A stretch of DNA of 64,000 bases from Actinomycetota bacterium (GTDB lineage Bacteria; Actinomycetota; Acidimicrobiia; IMCC26256; PALSA-610), in the NCBI GenBank assembly GCA_003134555.1, contig PLBO01000042.1, forward strand, positions 38,040 through 102,039, written 5' to 3'. Position 1 is the first letter of the stretch; every line of letters begins with the position of its first letter. Made by a program: the position numbers and the translations under genes. Positions 14,652 to 23,685 of the stretch are shown in pieces. Below the pieces are notes generated by a model that did not search any database, was not told where the DNA came from, and saw nothing but the letters and a program-made list of their open reading frames with translations.

Positions 14652-17452
14652 GCGACGAGTTCCTCGTTGAGTTCGTCGAGGAGCTGGGTGAGCTGATCGC
14701 CGAAGGCTGAGTATGCGCCGCCGATGCCGCCGTGTTCGGCGAAGGGCGTGTAGTCGAAGTCGTCCGTCGTGATGCGCAGGCTGTCGCCGATGTGATCTCG
14801 AATCCAGCCGAGCCAATCCATCTGTTGCGGCGTGAACGTGCGACCGGCTTGCTCCTGCTGGTGCAGCCAGGCCGTGTATCGCTCGGCGACTTGGTCGGGG
14901 AAGGCAACGAGTTGATCTTCTTGGCCGAGCGCGTGTCGTACCAGCGACACGAGGTTCGTAAGCACCGTCTTAGTGCTGCCGTGCACCTTGGTGCGTTCGA
15001 GCGTCTCGTAGGCGTTCCACAACGCTTCGGGAGTCCAACGGCGTGGCGGCAGACTGATCGTGTCGGCGAGTTCCTTGATCTGATGGAACGTGAGTTGACG
15101 GGCTCCGTACGGCTGGCTGTACAGAATCTGCAAGGCGGTGATCTCGTCCTTGTTGTCCTCGACGAACTGGCGGAAGGACTCGATCGTGCTTCGGGCTCGA
15201 TCCGCAGCATCTTTCGAGTAGCCCGCTTCGATGATGCTGTCGGCCGAGGTCTCGTCGATGACCTGTTCGTGCGACCGGTGCATGTCGACGAGGGTCTGTC
15301 GGAACTCGGCTCGGTCGATAGGCGTCAACGCATCGTCGAGCAGTTTTGTGGCGGCGTGTTCTACTTCTGATGCGGTCGGATCGTCCTTGCCGGCCTCCTT
15401 GCGGGCTGCTTCGAGCTGGCGGTCGGCGTCGAGGGCCTCGAAGATGCCGTGCGAGAGATCGTTGACGCTGACCCCGGCGAGTTCTTGCAGTTTCTGTCGC
15501 TCGTCGGTTGAAAGCCGAGCGTTGAGACGTGCGAGCCTTCCAGCGACCGATGCGACGACATCGTGGTCTCGGTCTCCCAAGGCGACTTGGTTGAGCAGCT
15601 TGTCGAGGCCGACCCTGCGTCTACGGTCGACGGGAGTCACGTCGATGAGTTCCGTTTCAGTGATCCCGACTGCGTCGACCAGAACGAACCGGTCCTTGTG
15701 TGTGGCGTCGGGCGTTACGGCTTGTAGGTCGGTGTCGTTGATTATGCGGACGCCCCGGCCACGCATCTGCTCGAAGAAGCTGCGGGACTTCACGACACGC
15801 ATGAAGAACACGCACTCCAACGGCTTCACATCGGTGCCGGTGGCGATCATGTCGACGGTGACGGCGATCCTGGGGAAGTAGCTGTTGCGGAACGAGGCGA
15901 GCAGGTCCTCGGGCTTGTTGCCTTGCGCCTGCGATCGGTAGGTGATCTTGGCGGCGAACTGGTTGCCCTTACCGAACTCCTCCCGGATGATGTCGACGAT
16001 GTCGTCTGCATGGGCGTCGGACTTAGCGAAGATCAACGTCTTCGGCACCTCGGTACGGCCAGGGAAGATCTCACTGAACAGCCGCTCCTTGAACGTACGG
16101 ATGATCGTGCGTATCTGATCTCGGGCGACAACGTTGCGGTCGAGGTCTTTGGCTTCGTAGTCGAAGTCGATGTCGAGTCGTTCCAATCGCTCAGCACGGG
16201 TCTCACGATCACGGAACTTCGTGACGAGCCCGGCTTCCACTGTCGAGCCTTGTTCGGTTATCTCGGTGCGGATGCGGTATACGTCGAAGTCGACGTTCAC
16301 GTCGTCAGCGACCGCCTGCTCGTACGAGTACTCCATCACCAGGTTCTGGTTGAAGAACCCGAACGTCTGCTTGCCCGGCGTGGCAGTGAGCCCGATTACG
16401 AAGGCATCGAAGTAGTCGAGTACCTGACGCCAGACACCGTAGATCGAGCGGTGCGCTTCGTCGACGATGATCACATCGAACGCCTCGACTGGCACGACGG
16501 GGTTGTAGTCGACTTCGACAGGCGCTGATGGCTCGGCTTCGAATCCTGACAACTCGTCAAGTTCTTCGGGGAGTGCCTCTTCGCCTCGGAGAATCGAGTA
16601 GAGCCGTTGGATCGTCGTGATCGTTACTCGTGCAACTGGGTCGATGGTGTTGCCGCCGAGGAGCTGCACGTTGTATAGCTCGGTGAACTTGCGCCCATCG
16701 TCCGGTGTGGCGAACTGCTGGAATTCCTTGAGGGTTTGGCGACCGAGGTTCGCTCGATCCACGAGGAACAACACTCGGCGTGCATCGGCGTGACGTATCA
16801 GTCGGTATGAGATGTTCGCTGCCGTGAACGTCTTGCCGGAGCCGGTGGCCATTTGGATGAGCGCACGAGGGCGGAACTCCCGCAGTGACTTCTCCAGGCC
16901 ACGTATCGCTCGACCCTGCGCATCCCACAGGCCCGACTCGTCCAGCTTCGGCAGGTGGAAGAATCGCTGACGCAACGTCGCCGTGCTCGTGTCGCTCGAT
17001 TCGACACAACGATCGATGACATCGACCAGCGTGTCGGGACGGTGGAACCAGAACACTCGCCGCCGCCGATACTCCGGATCGAGTCGATTCCAGAAGCCAG
17101 TCTCGCTGCCGGTCGACACGTAGACGAACGGCAGCGGTCGCATAAAGCCGGGCACGTTGTCGGGAAGGCCGCTGGCGTACTTCTCCGCCTGCGGTTCAAC
17201 ATTGGCGAGAACGGAACCCACGGGCTTGGCTTCGATCGCACCGACGGCCTGGCGGTTCACGAAGAGTAGGTAGTCGGCACGCCCGTGACCCTCGGCCATA
17301 GTGAACTCACGAACGGCGACGCCCGTCCCTGCGCCGAGATTCACCGAGTCCTTGTGCTGGACCACCCAACCAGCGGCCCCGAGCATCCGGTCGATCTCGA
17401 TCCGGGCTCTGGCCTCGGCCGCCAGGTAGTCCTTCCTCGTGTCCTCTGGCAC
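14648..17452 (-). CDS. hsdR: Type I restriction endonuclease subunit HsdR
   Basis: A 934-aa motor and nuclease subunit. The N-terminal ~180 residues hold the nuclease-type fold (GRADYLLFVNRQAVGAIEAK contains D and E-x-K). Walker A is QMATGSGKT and the DEAH box is VIIVDEAHRSIYG. Further helicase motifs follow (AVTVDMIATGTD, then QMRGRGVR), then a helical EcoEI_R-type C-terminal region. It translocates and cleaves DNA lacking HsdM methylation. GTG start 17452 has no evident Shine-Dalgarno. It is the first gene of the hsdR-hsdS-hsdM-DUF5655 operon. Confidence 0.95.
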   Translation of the reverse strand: MPEDTRKDYLAAEARARIEIDRMLGAAGWVVQHKDSVNLGAGTGVAVREFTMAEGHGRADYLLFVNRQAVGAIEAKPVGSVLANVEPQAEKYASGLPDNVPGFMRPLPFVYVSTGSETGFWNRLDPEYRRRRVFWFHRPDTLVDVIDRCVESSDTSTATLRQRFFHLPKLDESGLWDAQGRAIRGLEKSLREFRPRALIQMATGSGKTFTAANISYRLIRHADARRVLFLVDRANLGRQTLKEFQQFATPDDGRKFTELYNVQLLGGNTIDPVARVTITTIQRLYSILRGEEALPEELDELSGFEAEPSAPVEVDYNPVVPVEAFDVIIVDEAHRSIYGVWRQVLDYFDAFVIGLTATPGKQTFGFFNQNLVMEYSYEQAVADDVNVDFDVYRIRTEITEQGSTVEAGLVTKFRDRETRAERLERLDIDFDYEAKDLDRNVVARDQIRTIIRTFKERLFSEIFPGRTEVPKTLIFAKSDAHADDIVDIIREEFGKGNQFAAKITYRSQAQGNKPEDLLASFRNSYFPRIAVTVDMIATGTDVKPLECVFFMRVVKSRSFFEQMRGRGVRIINDTDLQAVTPDATHKDRFVLVDAVGITETELIDVTPVDRRRRVGLDKLLNQVALGDRDHDVVASVAGRLARLNARLSTDERQKLQELAGVSVNDLSHGIFEALDADRQLEAARKEAGKDDPTASEVEHAATKLLDDALTPIDRAEFRQTLVDMHRSHEQVIDETSADSIIEAGYSKDAADRARSTIESFRQFVEDNKDEITALQILYSQPYGARQLTFHQIKELADTISLPPRRWTPEALWNAYETLERTKVHGSTKTVLTNLVSLVRHALGQEDQLVAFPDQVAERYTAWLHQQEQAGRTFTPQQMDWLGWIRDHIGDSLRITTDDFDYTPFAEHGGIGGAYSAFGDQLTQLLDELNEELVA

Positions 17453-17614
17453 ACCAGGAGGCTATTCGTCACGGCCCCGATCCAGCGACGTGCTCGTTGG
17501 CTCGTGTAGTCCGAGTCGTGGCGCCGCTGGCAAGATCGCACGCTGACGGAGCGCACGATGGACCTCCGGAGGTCTGCAGTGAATGAGCATCTTTCAGTGC
17601 GTTCGAGCGGGCCA
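17453..17614. other. Gap upstream of hsdR
   Basis: 162 bp with no gene. It presumably contains the hsd promoter. Nearby, within the end of the next gene, 17642-17657 forms a tight hairpin (cgcact-tttc-agtgcg). Confidence 0.4.
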
Positions 17615-17869
17615 TTAGCTGGCTCGCTTCGTACGTGCCTGCGCACTTTTCAGTGCGAGGTGTGCCATGTAGGCGGATTGGGCGTGCGCTGCACGTCGTC
17701 GTCGATCTGCGAGCGTTAGAACGCCATCGGGGTCGACTTGACGCTCGAATCGGCTGAGTGCTGCTGCACGAGCCGGTGCAGTACGTGCGCTGGGGTCGCT
17801 CGTGTGCGACCAGCTTGCGTGCGCTGCGCTGCGTGCTCTAAGGCTTCGCTGAGACTGTGACAAAGACAT
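17615..17869 (-). CDS. Small basic helical protein, 84 aa
   Basis: MSLSQSQRSLRARSAAHASW, then SARTAPARAA, then FERQVDPDGVLTLADRRRRA and a C-terminal ALKSAQARTK. This composition and order resemble a recurring family of small, Arg/Ala-rich proteins of unknown function in actinobacterial genomes and mobile elements. The recognition is by memory of the pattern and is not certain. It is the last gene of the element's replication block. Just upstream lie a 6-bp dyad and a motif also found before the primase gene, suggesting its own regulated promoter. Confidence 0.65.
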   Translation of the reverse strand: MSLSQSQRSLRARSAAHASWSHTSDPSARTAPARAAALSRFERQVDPDGVLTLADRRRRAAHAQSAYMAHLALKSAQARTKRAS

Positions 17870-17884
17870 AGCTGTGCTCCAGAG

Positions 17885-17926
17885 GTATCGGATTTCGATA
17901 CGCCGCTGGAGGCAATGCCTAAGGCC
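17885..17926 (-). promoter_or_regulatory. Dyad plus shared element motif upstream of the 84-aa gene
   Basis: GTATCG-gattt-CGATAC (17885-17901) is a perfect 6-bp dyad, followed at 17908-17926 by GGAGGCAATGCCTAAGGCC. A near-identical 20-mer lies at 20786-20805 upstream of the primase gene, again 40-50 nt ahead of a leftward start codon. Probable binding sites of an element-encoded regulator or a shared promoter core. Confidence 0.55.
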
Positions 17927-18158
17927 AGGTCGTGCGTTTGGGTTTGGTTGTGCTTGCTGTGCTCAGAAGTTGCCCGACGCCGTGGGCGGGAGTGTTTCGT
18001 TATCGGCCGGGTGCGATTGCACTGGCTCAACTCTGCGCCATAGTTCGGCGATTGCCTTCGCACGAGTGCGTGCACTGGATCATCCGTAATCCGGGTGCAC
18101 TGCTCGGGCTTAGCACCGGGGCGAAGTATCGAGCTTCGCCACGGTTGTTATTACCACT
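17927..18158. other. Intergenic stretch between the HNH gene and the shared motif
   Basis: No convincing gene. The tetramer-rich word gtgcactg recurs near 18069 and 18095, without regular spacing. It could hold a replication origin for the prim-pol, but no iteron array is evident. Confidence 0.3.
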
Positions 18159-18596
18159 TCACCACTGTCCGTCTTCGGCCCCGGCACAGTCGTACTGCCG
18201 CAGCCACTCGTCCGTCGACTCAAACACACTACGGTCGTAAGACATACGGGCGTCGGATCGTTCCCGAATGTTGGCGATGCCACTCGTGGCACCTTGTGCA
18301 CGGTTGCACGTTCTACACATTGCTACTTCGTTTGCTTCGATGCTCGGACCTCCATCGGCCACGCTGATTATGTGCGCCGCCTCTAGGTGTTGCGGATGGG
18401 TTGCCGGTACGTTCGCTAGCATCGTGACTCCGCAACCGGGGCACGGTGTCATATCGAAGTCCCGTTGTAGGTTCGCACGGATTGCCTTATGCGCTCCGAG
18501 TCCACGAACGTCACCGGTCGATGAAGTGCTTTTCGGAAACGGGGTTGCCTTCGCCACGGTTGGCTTGCGGCCGGAGTGTCTCGTACCTCTACGCAT
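18159..18596 (-). CDS. HNH endonuclease domain protein
   Basis: A 145-aa protein. A basic N-terminus (~45 residues) is followed by CPGCG (C52, C55), LEAAHIISVADGG (H75), EANEVAMCRTCNRA (N90, C94, C97): an HNH nuclease with a zinc-knuckle of two CxxC pairs. Such small HNH proteins nick or cut DNA and are common in phage, satellites and integrative elements. Start ATG 18596 overlaps the stop of the upstream zinc-ribbon gene by 8 nt, implying coupled translation. The target and role (replication, packaging or interference) are unknown. Confidence 0.85.
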   Translation of the reverse strand: MRRGTRHSGRKPTVAKATPFPKSTSSTGDVRGLGAHKAIRANLQRDFDMTPCPGCGVTMLANVPATHPQHLEAAHIISVADGGPSIEANEVAMCRTCNRAQGATSGIANIRERSDARMSYDRSVFESTDEWLRQYDCAGAEDGQW

Positions 18597-18774
18597 CGTG
18601 TTGCATCCGCTGGTGAATCTCGTTCACGTTGCCGGTTTGTAGGAACTCTTCACGGTCGGCACCGGCCTTGCACTCGGCGCAAAGGTGTGACGTTCCACGG
18701 ATGACGCCGCCGTAGTCAAACCGTTGGTCGACAAGCTCGGCTGTCGTTCCGCAGTGCGTGCATTCTCCGGTCAT
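18589..18774 (-). CDS. Small zinc-ribbon protein, 61 aa
   Basis: Two CxxC pairs, C5/C8 (ECTHCG) and C32/C35 (LCAECKAG), define a compact zinc ribbon with a helical tail. It sits between the prim-pol (149-nt gap) and the HNH gene and overlaps the latter by 8 nt. It may be a DNA- or protein-binding adaptor for HNH or replication; no specific family recognised. Confidence 0.68.
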   Translation of the reverse strand: MTGECTHCGTTAELVDQRFDYGGVIRGTSHLCAECKAGADREEFLQTGNVNEIHQRMQHDA

Positions 18775-18922
18775 TGGGTAGCCTTTCGGGGGTCGGTGGC
18801 AGGGCCGCCACTCGGTTGTTTTTCGAGAAGTCTCGGTGGTCTCGGTGGAGCCCGTTTAGGGGGAGCCGAGTAAAGCTCGGTGCGGGGTGGTGCCTATAGG
18901 CACCGCCGAGCAACTAGCCCCT

Positions 18923-20737
18923 TCACCGTGCTCGGCGTTTTCGGGGGGGAGCCGAGACTTTTTCGGAGACGAGGTAGTAGCACTTGGCATTGCCTTTGCA
19001 CAGGAACCCCACTTCGCCATCGGTCACCATTTGGTCACGAGTAGCACGGTGCCGTTTGTTGTCTCCGCCGCACTCTCGTTCGAGGTCGGCCCCAACGATC
19101 ATCGGCTCGTTAGCGAGCACCGTTCGGATTCGGTTTTTGCGTTGGTCTTCATTTTCTTGAATGCCTCGCAGTTTCCGCTCAACCTTCGTGCCGGTTTTGA
19201 TGATGCGTCGGTCGATATCGTTGAACTGCGTCTCGAAAGCTGCGACCGCACCCGATCGACCTTCGGCCGAGAATGTTCGGATGCCGTCGTCGTCCTTCGT
19301 GTACATCCATAACGAGTCCGGCCAGTCGTCTAGTCGAGTCGCCCCACGTGTTCGTGTGTCGCTTGCACGTCCGGTGTGAGCAACAACAACCGAGTCCGAT
19401 ACGTTCGCTCGGAGTTTGAACTCGTCAAGTGCTTCGAGATACGCCCCAACGTCGGTGTTCGAGTTTTCGTCTCCGATGAATGCACGGGCGAACGGGTCGA
19501 TAATGACAAGCTGCACGGCGTGCTCGACGCTTGTACGCACGAGCAGGTCCATTCCGTCCGGTGTCAAGATGTCGAGTCGTCGACCCCGCAGATTCCACGG
19601 AATCACTCGATCGGTGTTCGTGATCGTGAGCGTGCGTAACCAACGTCGGAACTTCGCCTCACTTAGTTCGTAGTTGAGATACAGCACCGAGCCCTCGAAG
19701 CTCGTCGGCATTTCTAGGAACGGTTCGCCATCAACCAGCGATTTCACAAGATTGATTCCGAGCGTCGTCTTTCCGGTTTTGAACTGCGCCGTAAGCAACG
19801 AGTTATCGCCTCGCTCGTGCAACCCTTCAACCATCCACACAATCGGCGGATTCGGGAGCTTCAACTCATCCGTAAGCGAGCCGGGGCTAGGAGGTTGGCT
19901 ACCCTTGAACCGTTCTTGATTGAGCAGTGCTCGGGCACGGTCTTTGATTTTGAGGTTGCGCAACTCTGCGAGCACTTCGTGTGACTCGTCACTAACCGTG
20001 GCCTCTTGCTTCGCTTGCTCTCGCTGCCAAACCGACGCCATCGTGCGGTCAACCTGGCCGGGGTCTTCATTCCATTCGCCCCACGACTCTGCAATGAGCC
20101 GAACCGTGGCAACGTAATCAGCGGAGTTGTCGAGAATGCGGGCGTAGTACCCTGCAACTCGTGCAAGGTTGTGATTCCACGTGCCGGGCTCGGGTGTGCG
20201 CAGCATGTCGGATAGCCCCGTGGAAGGGGCGAAGCTACCGACACCCGCCCCCTCCACGAGAAGTGTGTCGAGCCACTCGGGGACTTCGAGCGGTTCAAGA
20301 TCGTTCAGCCACTTACGACCGGGTGCCGGTGGAGCTACGACGTAGCCTCGTGAGCACCGCACGTCGATGCCAGGGGCCAGTTTGCTCACACTGTTGGCGT
20401 AGAGCGTCTCCGTGCGGTACAGCCGGTGTGTTCCACCGTGCGGAGTCGATGCCACGAGGGTTTCGTGCTCGGGCGCAATCTTCATCCAGTGTGCCGGGCC
20501 GTCGAGCTTGATGTCCAGGTCGATCACCACGAGATTGGAACCGGGGCCAGTTGCAATGCCAATCCACGCCGTGGGCCATTGCTTCCACCACGATTCGATC
20601 GTGGCGGAGTCGGTGCTCGCCTTATCTGGCCAACCTTTTAGGTGTGGCGTTCCGGCTCTCGCTCCGGTCGAGTGCAACGGGTGAACTCGGAAACCACGTG
20701 CGGCGTATTCGAGAGCTTGCTTGACGGTTGCGGACAT
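18923..20737 (-). CDS. Bifunctional primase-polymerase / RepA-like AAA ATPase (element replication protein)
   Basis: A 604-aa protein. The N-terminal archaeo-eukaryotic-type prim-pol domain (residues ~6-165) shows VIDLDIK with the DxD metal site at 73-75 and STPHGGTHRLY with the active-site His near 103. A central linker is followed by a RecA/RepA-like ATPase with Walker A AQFKTGKTT at 317-325 and VIIDPFARAF as Walker B. A winged-helix-like C-terminus follows. It probably primes and unwinds element DNA after excision, as RepPP-type proteins do in actinomycete elements. Start ATG 20737. Confidence 0.9.
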   Translation of the reverse strand: MSATVKQALEYAARGFRVHPLHSTGARAGTPHLKGWPDKASTDSATIESWWKQWPTAWIGIATGPGSNLVVIDLDIKLDGPAHWMKIAPEHETLVASTPHGGTHRLYRTETLYANSVSKLAPGIDVRCSRGYVVAPPAPGRKWLNDLEPLEVPEWLDTLLVEGAGVGSFAPSTGLSDMLRTPEPGTWNHNLARVAGYYARILDNSADYVATVRLIAESWGEWNEDPGQVDRTMASVWQREQAKQEATVSDESHEVLAELRNLKIKDRARALLNQERFKGSQPPSPGSLTDELKLPNPPIVWMVEGLHERGDNSLLTAQFKTGKTTLGINLVKSLVDGEPFLEMPTSFEGSVLYLNYELSEAKFRRWLRTLTITNTDRVIPWNLRGRRLDILTPDGMDLLVRTSVEHAVQLVIIDPFARAFIGDENSNTDVGAYLEALDEFKLRANVSDSVVVAHTGRASDTRTRGATRLDDWPDSLWMYTKDDDGIRTFSAEGRSGAVAAFETQFNDIDRRIIKTGTKVERKLRGIQENEDQRKNRIRTVLANEPMIVGADLERECGGDNKRHRATRDQMVTDGEVGFLCKGNAKCYYLVSEKVSAPPRKRRAR

Positions 20738-20785
20738 AGGTCACCTTCGGTAGCTACGAGGTCTTCCCTCGTGTGTGGCGCTACC

Positions 20786-20805
20786 GGAGGCTGACGCCTA
20801 AGGCC
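20786..20805 (-). promoter_or_regulatory. Shared element motif upstream of the primase gene
   Basis: GGAGGCTGACGCCTAAGGCC is a close copy of 17908-17926. Both contain AGGC-N3/4-GCCT followed by AAGGCC. It lies 49 nt upstream of the prim-pol ATG in a 209-bp gap with no other gene. Confidence 0.55.
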
Positions 20806-20946
20806 GGGTTTCACGTCGTGAATATGGCAAGTTGTATTGCTGTGCTGTCAACTTTCATTGCAGAGAGGTCGAGCAACACCGGACTGACGGACGAGACCAA
20901 TCGACGCCAATCCGGTGTGCTCTTTCGGCAAGCGAACTGCGCAGGC

Positions 20947-22500
20947 TCAGTTACCGAAGTCTTGGTTATCACGTTCAACCTTCCGCCGATGGCGTAGGGC
21001 CGAGGCTGTTACTTTGTCGTTAGGCTTGCGAGACCGTGGCCGGTTCGTAGGCAGGTCGAGCGCATTCGCCCGAGCCTTGAACTGGTTAGCGGTCTCGTTC
21101 TCACGTGACCACTGCCACACGGACTCCAACGCATTGAGGTCGCCCGCTTGCGCTTTGTGCACGAGCGCCACGGTTGCGTCATCCATCTTGGAGAATCCTC
21201 GGGTCGCCCGAGCGGCGGTAGCAAGGATGGCCTTAGCCTCTTTCTCACGTGGCCACGAGTAGCCGTGCCACAAAAGGGTTTGCTTGTCTTTCCACGGCGT
21301 CTCTTTGCGTTCGTCGACCTTGGGCTCGTGCTCCCGTGTTGCGATTCTCACGCCGGGCGTGTCGGCTGCACGGGTTTCGATGGCGTACGTGTGCTGTCCG
21401 CCATCGGTTGCGTGGCTGGCTGTTTGCCGTGCTGTGACTCGCCGGTCAGTCGTCGACCGGTGCGAATCATGCTCGGCTGCGCTGCCTCGTGATCCGTCTA
21501 GGTCGCTGTCTTCGCTTCCGGTGCCGTGAAGTACGGGGTTGGTAGCTACGCCTGTTCCGAAGATGTCGACGGCGTAATCTGCGACGAAGTTTTTCGGTTT
21601 CGCCGATTCCACTTCGTCGCCAGCTTCGCCCGGCTGGTGGTCGTATTCGACCGCTTCCGCTGCCATTATTCGGCGAAGCTCGGCACGCTCCGCCCTGTTT
21701 GCCGGGACGAGCTTGGCGTTGCCGACGCACTTTGCCGAATGGTTCCGGCTGTAACACGTGTGGTCGCTCACGATAGGTCCGTCGTCGACACAGTGTGCGT
21801 AGTCACCGCTCGGGTAACTCGTTCCGGGGCTCGGGCGCACGAGGTCGAGAAAGTCACCACGCCTCGGCTTTGCACGGGCTTCGGCCGCAGTGGGAAGGTT
21901 GAGCCAGTAGTCGAGGTTCTGTTTGCGGTCGGTCTCGGGCAAGCTCCATTCGGGCTCATTCCAGCCACGCCCGTTGCGATCGGTCTCGGGCACAAACGGC
22001 ACGTCGTGCCACGTAATGCCGACGTCGCCGACGTCGTGACCGGTGCACGTGATCTCGGGCACGCTGCGCAATGGCGTCGAGCGGACTTCCACTGCATATG
22101 TGTCTGAGGCCGGGGTGTCGAAGCCGGGCAGCTTGCGTAGAGCGGGGTCGTTGATGCCGTCGAAGCTCACGTGGTCGCACCACGAATCCGTGCATGAGCA
22201 CGTGTCGTCGAAGCGGGTTTGCTGCTCGGGTGTGCGGCGGCGCAACGGGCTAGCGCCACTGGTGGCGGCTGCGAAAGCCTTGGTTGCGGCTTCGGTGTCG
22301 GCTGCACGGGCAGCGGGGGTCCGCCACGCTCGGTAGGGGCGATGCGGCTCGGGGAATGGCCCCGTAGCGTCAGGGTCTCGGTTAAACGCCTCGGTCCAGT
22401 TACGTAGGTCGACTGTGGGAAGGTCGTCAGACCTAGACCGCCAGTGGCGGTAGGTTGAGTCCTCGCCGTACAAGTTGATGTAGGTCTCGGTCAGTCTCAT
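20947..22500 (-). CDS. Unknown 517-aa element protein with a Cys/His cluster
   Basis: Not recognised. The start is placed at ATG 22500 (MRLTETYINLYGED); an upstream in-frame GTG at 22566 is possible. The sequence is hydrophilic and low in predicted secondary structure. It has a Cys/His cluster CSCTDSWCDHV around residue 107, further Cys/His in HCVDDG and HTCYSRNHSAKCVGN, and a basic C-terminus ending in SRKPNDKV and RHRRKVERD. Zinc or nucleic-acid binding is plausible. It lies between the integrase and the prim-pol, where related elements carry excision, regulation or transfer genes, but it shows no FtsK/TraB or relaxase motif. Confidence 0.72.
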   Translation of the reverse strand: MRLTETYINLYGEDSTYRHWRSRSDDLPTVDLRNWTEAFNRDPDATGPFPEPHRPYRAWRTPAARAADTEAATKAFAAATSGASPLRRRTPEQQTRFDDTCSCTDSWCDHVSFDGINDPALRKLPGFDTPASDTYAVEVRSTPLRSVPEITCTGHDVGDVGITWHDVPFVPETDRNGRGWNEPEWSLPETDRKQNLDYWLNLPTAAEARAKPRRGDFLDLVRPSPGTSYPSGDYAHCVDDGPIVSDHTCYSRNHSAKCVGNAKLVPANRAERAELRRIMAAEAVEYDHQPGEAGDEVESAKPKNFVADYAVDIFGTGVATNPVLHGTGSEDSDLDGSRGSAAEHDSHRSTTDRRVTARQTASHATDGGQHTYAIETRAADTPGVRIATREHEPKVDERKETPWKDKQTLLWHGYSWPREKEAKAILATAARATRGFSKMDDATVALVHKAQAGDLNALESVWQWSRENETANQFKARANALDLPTNRPRSRKPNDKVTASALRHRRKVERDNQDFGN

Positions 22501-22594
22501 GGTCTCGGGTCTCGGGTGCTGGTCTCTCTTGGTTGGTCCGGGGTCCTCTCCCCCGACATACCACACAACCTAAGCCTCACGAGCAGATCACGCC

Positions 22595-22795
22595 CTATGG
22601 TGGAGTGGCCCGATTCCCAGGTTTCGAGCAGATTCGAGCCGGTTTCGGGCTGCCTGGGGAGTCAGACGACGACACAGGAGAGAGATTTATCCACAGGCTA
22701 GTGGGGTGGATTGGCCGCCCCCAAAAAAGCCTGAATGCCCTTCGCCATGCTCTGACTGCGAGCACGGCCAGTCCTGCTACAACGATGAGCGTCAC
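22595..22795 (-). CDS. Possible small membrane protein coupled to the integrase
   Basis: A 66-aa ORF whose GTG start shares bases with the integrase stop (GTGA). The N-terminus [17 protein letters not shown] is a short hydrophobic helix followed by basic residues; the rest is unstructured. Stop-start overlap supports translation after the integrase, but the sequence matches no family I know. Confidence 0.42.
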   Translation of the reverse strand: MTLIVVAGLAVLAVRAWRRAFRLFWGRPIHPTSLWINLSPVSSSDSPGSPKPARICSKPGNRATPP

Positions 22796-23685
22796 GGTTG
22801 CTGCTTGAGACGCCGGTACGCTGCGTGCGCTCGCTCGTCGGCGTTGCTAGCCCCGTAGCGTCGAACCATCTGGCTCGAACGCCATCCGGCTAGGCGCATG
22901 AGGTCGGCTTCCTGGCCGCCCGCAGCGAGCCACTCATGTGCGAACGTGTGGCGGAACCGGTGAGCGTGCACGTTCGCCACGCCTGCTTGGTCGCCTCGAC
23001 GTCGCAGCATCTGGCCGATGCCGTTGTCGAGCATCGGGCCGAGGTGTCCCAGCCACAGCGATGGGCTGTCCGCACTCGGGTGTGCTGATCGTGCACGCAG
23101 GTACCGGGTGAGAGCTTTTGCGGTGCGATCGTCGAACGGGCACGCACGGTGACGTCGGTTTTTGCCGAGCACGTGCGCAACTTCGAGCTCGAAGTCGAGA
23201 TCGTCGACCGTGAGGTGTGCAAGCTCGGCTCGGCGCATGCCGGTGTCTCGAAACAGTTGGATGATTGCGGTGTCTCGTCGCTGCTCGAACCCACTTCCGC
23301 TGCACGCTTTCAGCAGTGCGTTGACGTCTTCATCGGTGAGCACGGGCACGGGTTTTTCGGGCACGAGGGGTGCCTTCATGCGGGCCATTGGCGACTCGGT
23401 TACGAGGTCTTCGTCGAGCGCCCATTTCCAGAACTGCTGCAACGCCCGAAACCGCACGGACGCTGTAGCCGGTGACCGGTGTTCGAGCACGTCGGCGAGG
23501 TGCTTCTCGACGTGGCGACGGGTGATCGTTCTGACGTCGACCGGTAGCTCGTGCTCGACGAGGAACGTATGCAACTGTGCCACTGCGCCCAGGTAGACGT
23601 CGATCGTCTTCGGTGCCTTGTTGGCCGCACGGAGCGAGTACCGCCACTCCTGGCCAATGGTGTCCAGTGCGTAAGCCTTGCCCAT
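22792..23685 (-). CDS. int: Tyrosine recombinase / integrase (XerC/D-like)
   Basis: A 297-aa integrase starting at ATG 23685 ([11 protein letters not shown]) with GGGAGG 8 nt upstream. The longer ORF to 23844 reads through tRNA sequence and is rejected. A SAM-like N-terminal core-binding domain ([20 protein letters not shown]) is followed by the catalytic domain with [12 protein letters not shown] (Arg I), [14 protein letters not shown] (H-x-x-R) and the nucleophile in QMVRRYGAS. The active site is complete. It lies beside the 3' end of tRNA-Ala within attR, so it is the enzyme expected to have inserted the element. Confidence 0.93.
   Translation of the reverse strand: MGKAYALDTIGQEWRYSLRAANKAPKTIDVYLGAVAQLHTFLVEHELPVDVRTITRRHVEKHLADVLEHRSPATASVRFRALQQFWKWALDEDLVTESPMARMKAPLVPEKPVPVLTDEDVNALLKACSGSGFEQRRDTAIIQLFRDTGMRRAELAHLTVDDLDFELEVAHVLGKNRRHRACPFDDRTAKALTRYLRARSAHPSADSPSLWLGHLGPMLDNGIGQMLRRRGDQAGVANVHAHRFRHTFAHEWLAAGGQEADLMRLAGWRSSQMVRRYGASNADERAHAAYRRLKQQP

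Noticed and set aside
20947-23685. Conjugation functions (TraB/FtsK, relaxase) in the element
   Set aside because: No Walker-type translocase or relaxase motif is seen outside HsdR and the prim-pol. The element is therefore not called conjugative.
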